Shown here piece after piece: positions 5,028 to 5,218 of a stretch of DNA of 5,218 bases (position 1 is its first letter; each line of letters opens with the position of its first letter). Under the pieces are notes generated by a model, which had not been told where the DNA came from, ran no database searches, and saw only the letters and a program-made list of their open reading frames with translations. Source of the stretch: Methanobacterium sp. (lineage in GTDB: Archaea > Methanobacteriota > Methanobacteria > Methanobacteriales > Methanobacteriaceae); contig PMNN01000039.1 of NCBI GenBank assembly GCA_003161815.1, forward strand, positions 2,308-7,525. The letters are read 5' to 3'. Both the position numbers and the translations under genes were made by a program.

Positions 5028-5218
5028 ATGGTTAATAGAAATATAGCAGCTGTAATATTTTTAATTGTGATATGTGGAACATTTTATGCTATGTTATCTA
5101 ATGAAAACATTAATACAACAAATACCGATACGAATCTATATACAAATGATTCAAATCATTCAAACAGTGAAATAAAAGAACAAGTACAAGTTATATATGA
5201 TGGAAGCTGGAATGGTTC
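5028..5218 (+). CDS. N-terminus of an exported or membrane-anchored protein (cut by window edge)
   Basis: Sixty-three codons are visible from ATG 5028, and the frame is open at the right edge. Residues 6-23 (IAAVIFLIVICGTFYAML) form a hydrophobic signal or anchor helix. An Asn/Thr/Ser/Asp-rich linker follows (about 25-48, including NTDTN and DSNHSNS), typical of surface proteins. A folded part then begins with EIKEQVQVIYDGSWNG, which vaguely recalls repeated beta-type domains of secreted methanobacterial proteins (memory only, weak). An in-frame TAA at 5019-5021 bars upstream extension. Unlike the other genes here, no ribosome binding site precedes the ATG, and the start overlaps a run of nine A. 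An ATG at 4999 in the neighbouring frame would supply a Lys-rich N-terminus (MNKISWFKKK) if the frame moved by -1 at the A run. The true start is therefore uncertain. Probably a pseudomurein-surface or membrane protein; partner and role unknown. Confidence 0.7.
   Translation, partial: MVNRNIAAVIFLIVICGTFYAMLSNENINTTNTDTNLYTNDSNHSNSEIKEQVQVIYDGSWNG

Overview
The window looks like part of the chromosome of an AT-rich methanogenic archaeon, most plausibly of the Methanobacteriales. The evidence is a fused ADP-forming acyl-CoA synthetase, archaeal TATA boxes (TTTATATA-like), Shine-Dalgarno sites matching the archaeal GGAGGTGAT pattern, and no bacterial -35/-10 signals. The order is inferred, not proven. 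No rRNA, tRNA, CRISPR array, transposase or phage gene is visible.

Left half, + strand: the window opens inside a short-chain dehydrogenase/reductase of the DltE-like type (1-455, N-terminus outside). An NmrA-like NAD(P)-binding protein follows (518-1375), with a GC-rich hairpin just before its ribosome binding site. Next is a 695-residue ADP-forming acetate/acyl-CoA ligase (1462-3549) with the alpha and beta parts in one chain and both mechanistic histidines present. The two Rossmann-fold oxidoreductase-type genes are close enough to be co-transcribed. The CoA ligase has its own probable promoter.

Middle, convergent junction (3550-3894): a hairpin lies over the ligase stop codon and a larger inverted repeat sits between the converging genes. 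A 49-residue tail-anchored membrane protein lies on the - strand (3650-3799), with a near-ideal ribosome binding site and its own TATA box. The DNA between that TATA box and the gene is unusually G-rich.

Right half: on the - strand are a flavodoxin-family protein (3895-4368) and an unrecognised acidic protein of 104 residues (4435-4749), separated by a strong inverted repeat that overlaps the probable flavodoxin promoter. A 278-base divergent spacer follows, with TATA-like boxes, a small hairpin and a widely spaced perfect 10-bp inverted repeat. The window ends in the first 63 codons of a + strand exported or membrane-anchored protein (from 5028). Its start sits on a nine-A tract and may be frame-disturbed.

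Functional reading: the ligase conserves energy as ATP from acyl-CoA thioesters, and the dehydrogenase, NmrA-like protein and flavodoxin are nucleotide or flavin redox proteins. Nothing here shows that they form one pathway. The region reads as housekeeping and accessory redox genes, and no clear new multi-gene system could be demonstrated. The most interesting items are the small membrane protein, the A-tract start at the right edge and several promoter-associated inverted repeats.
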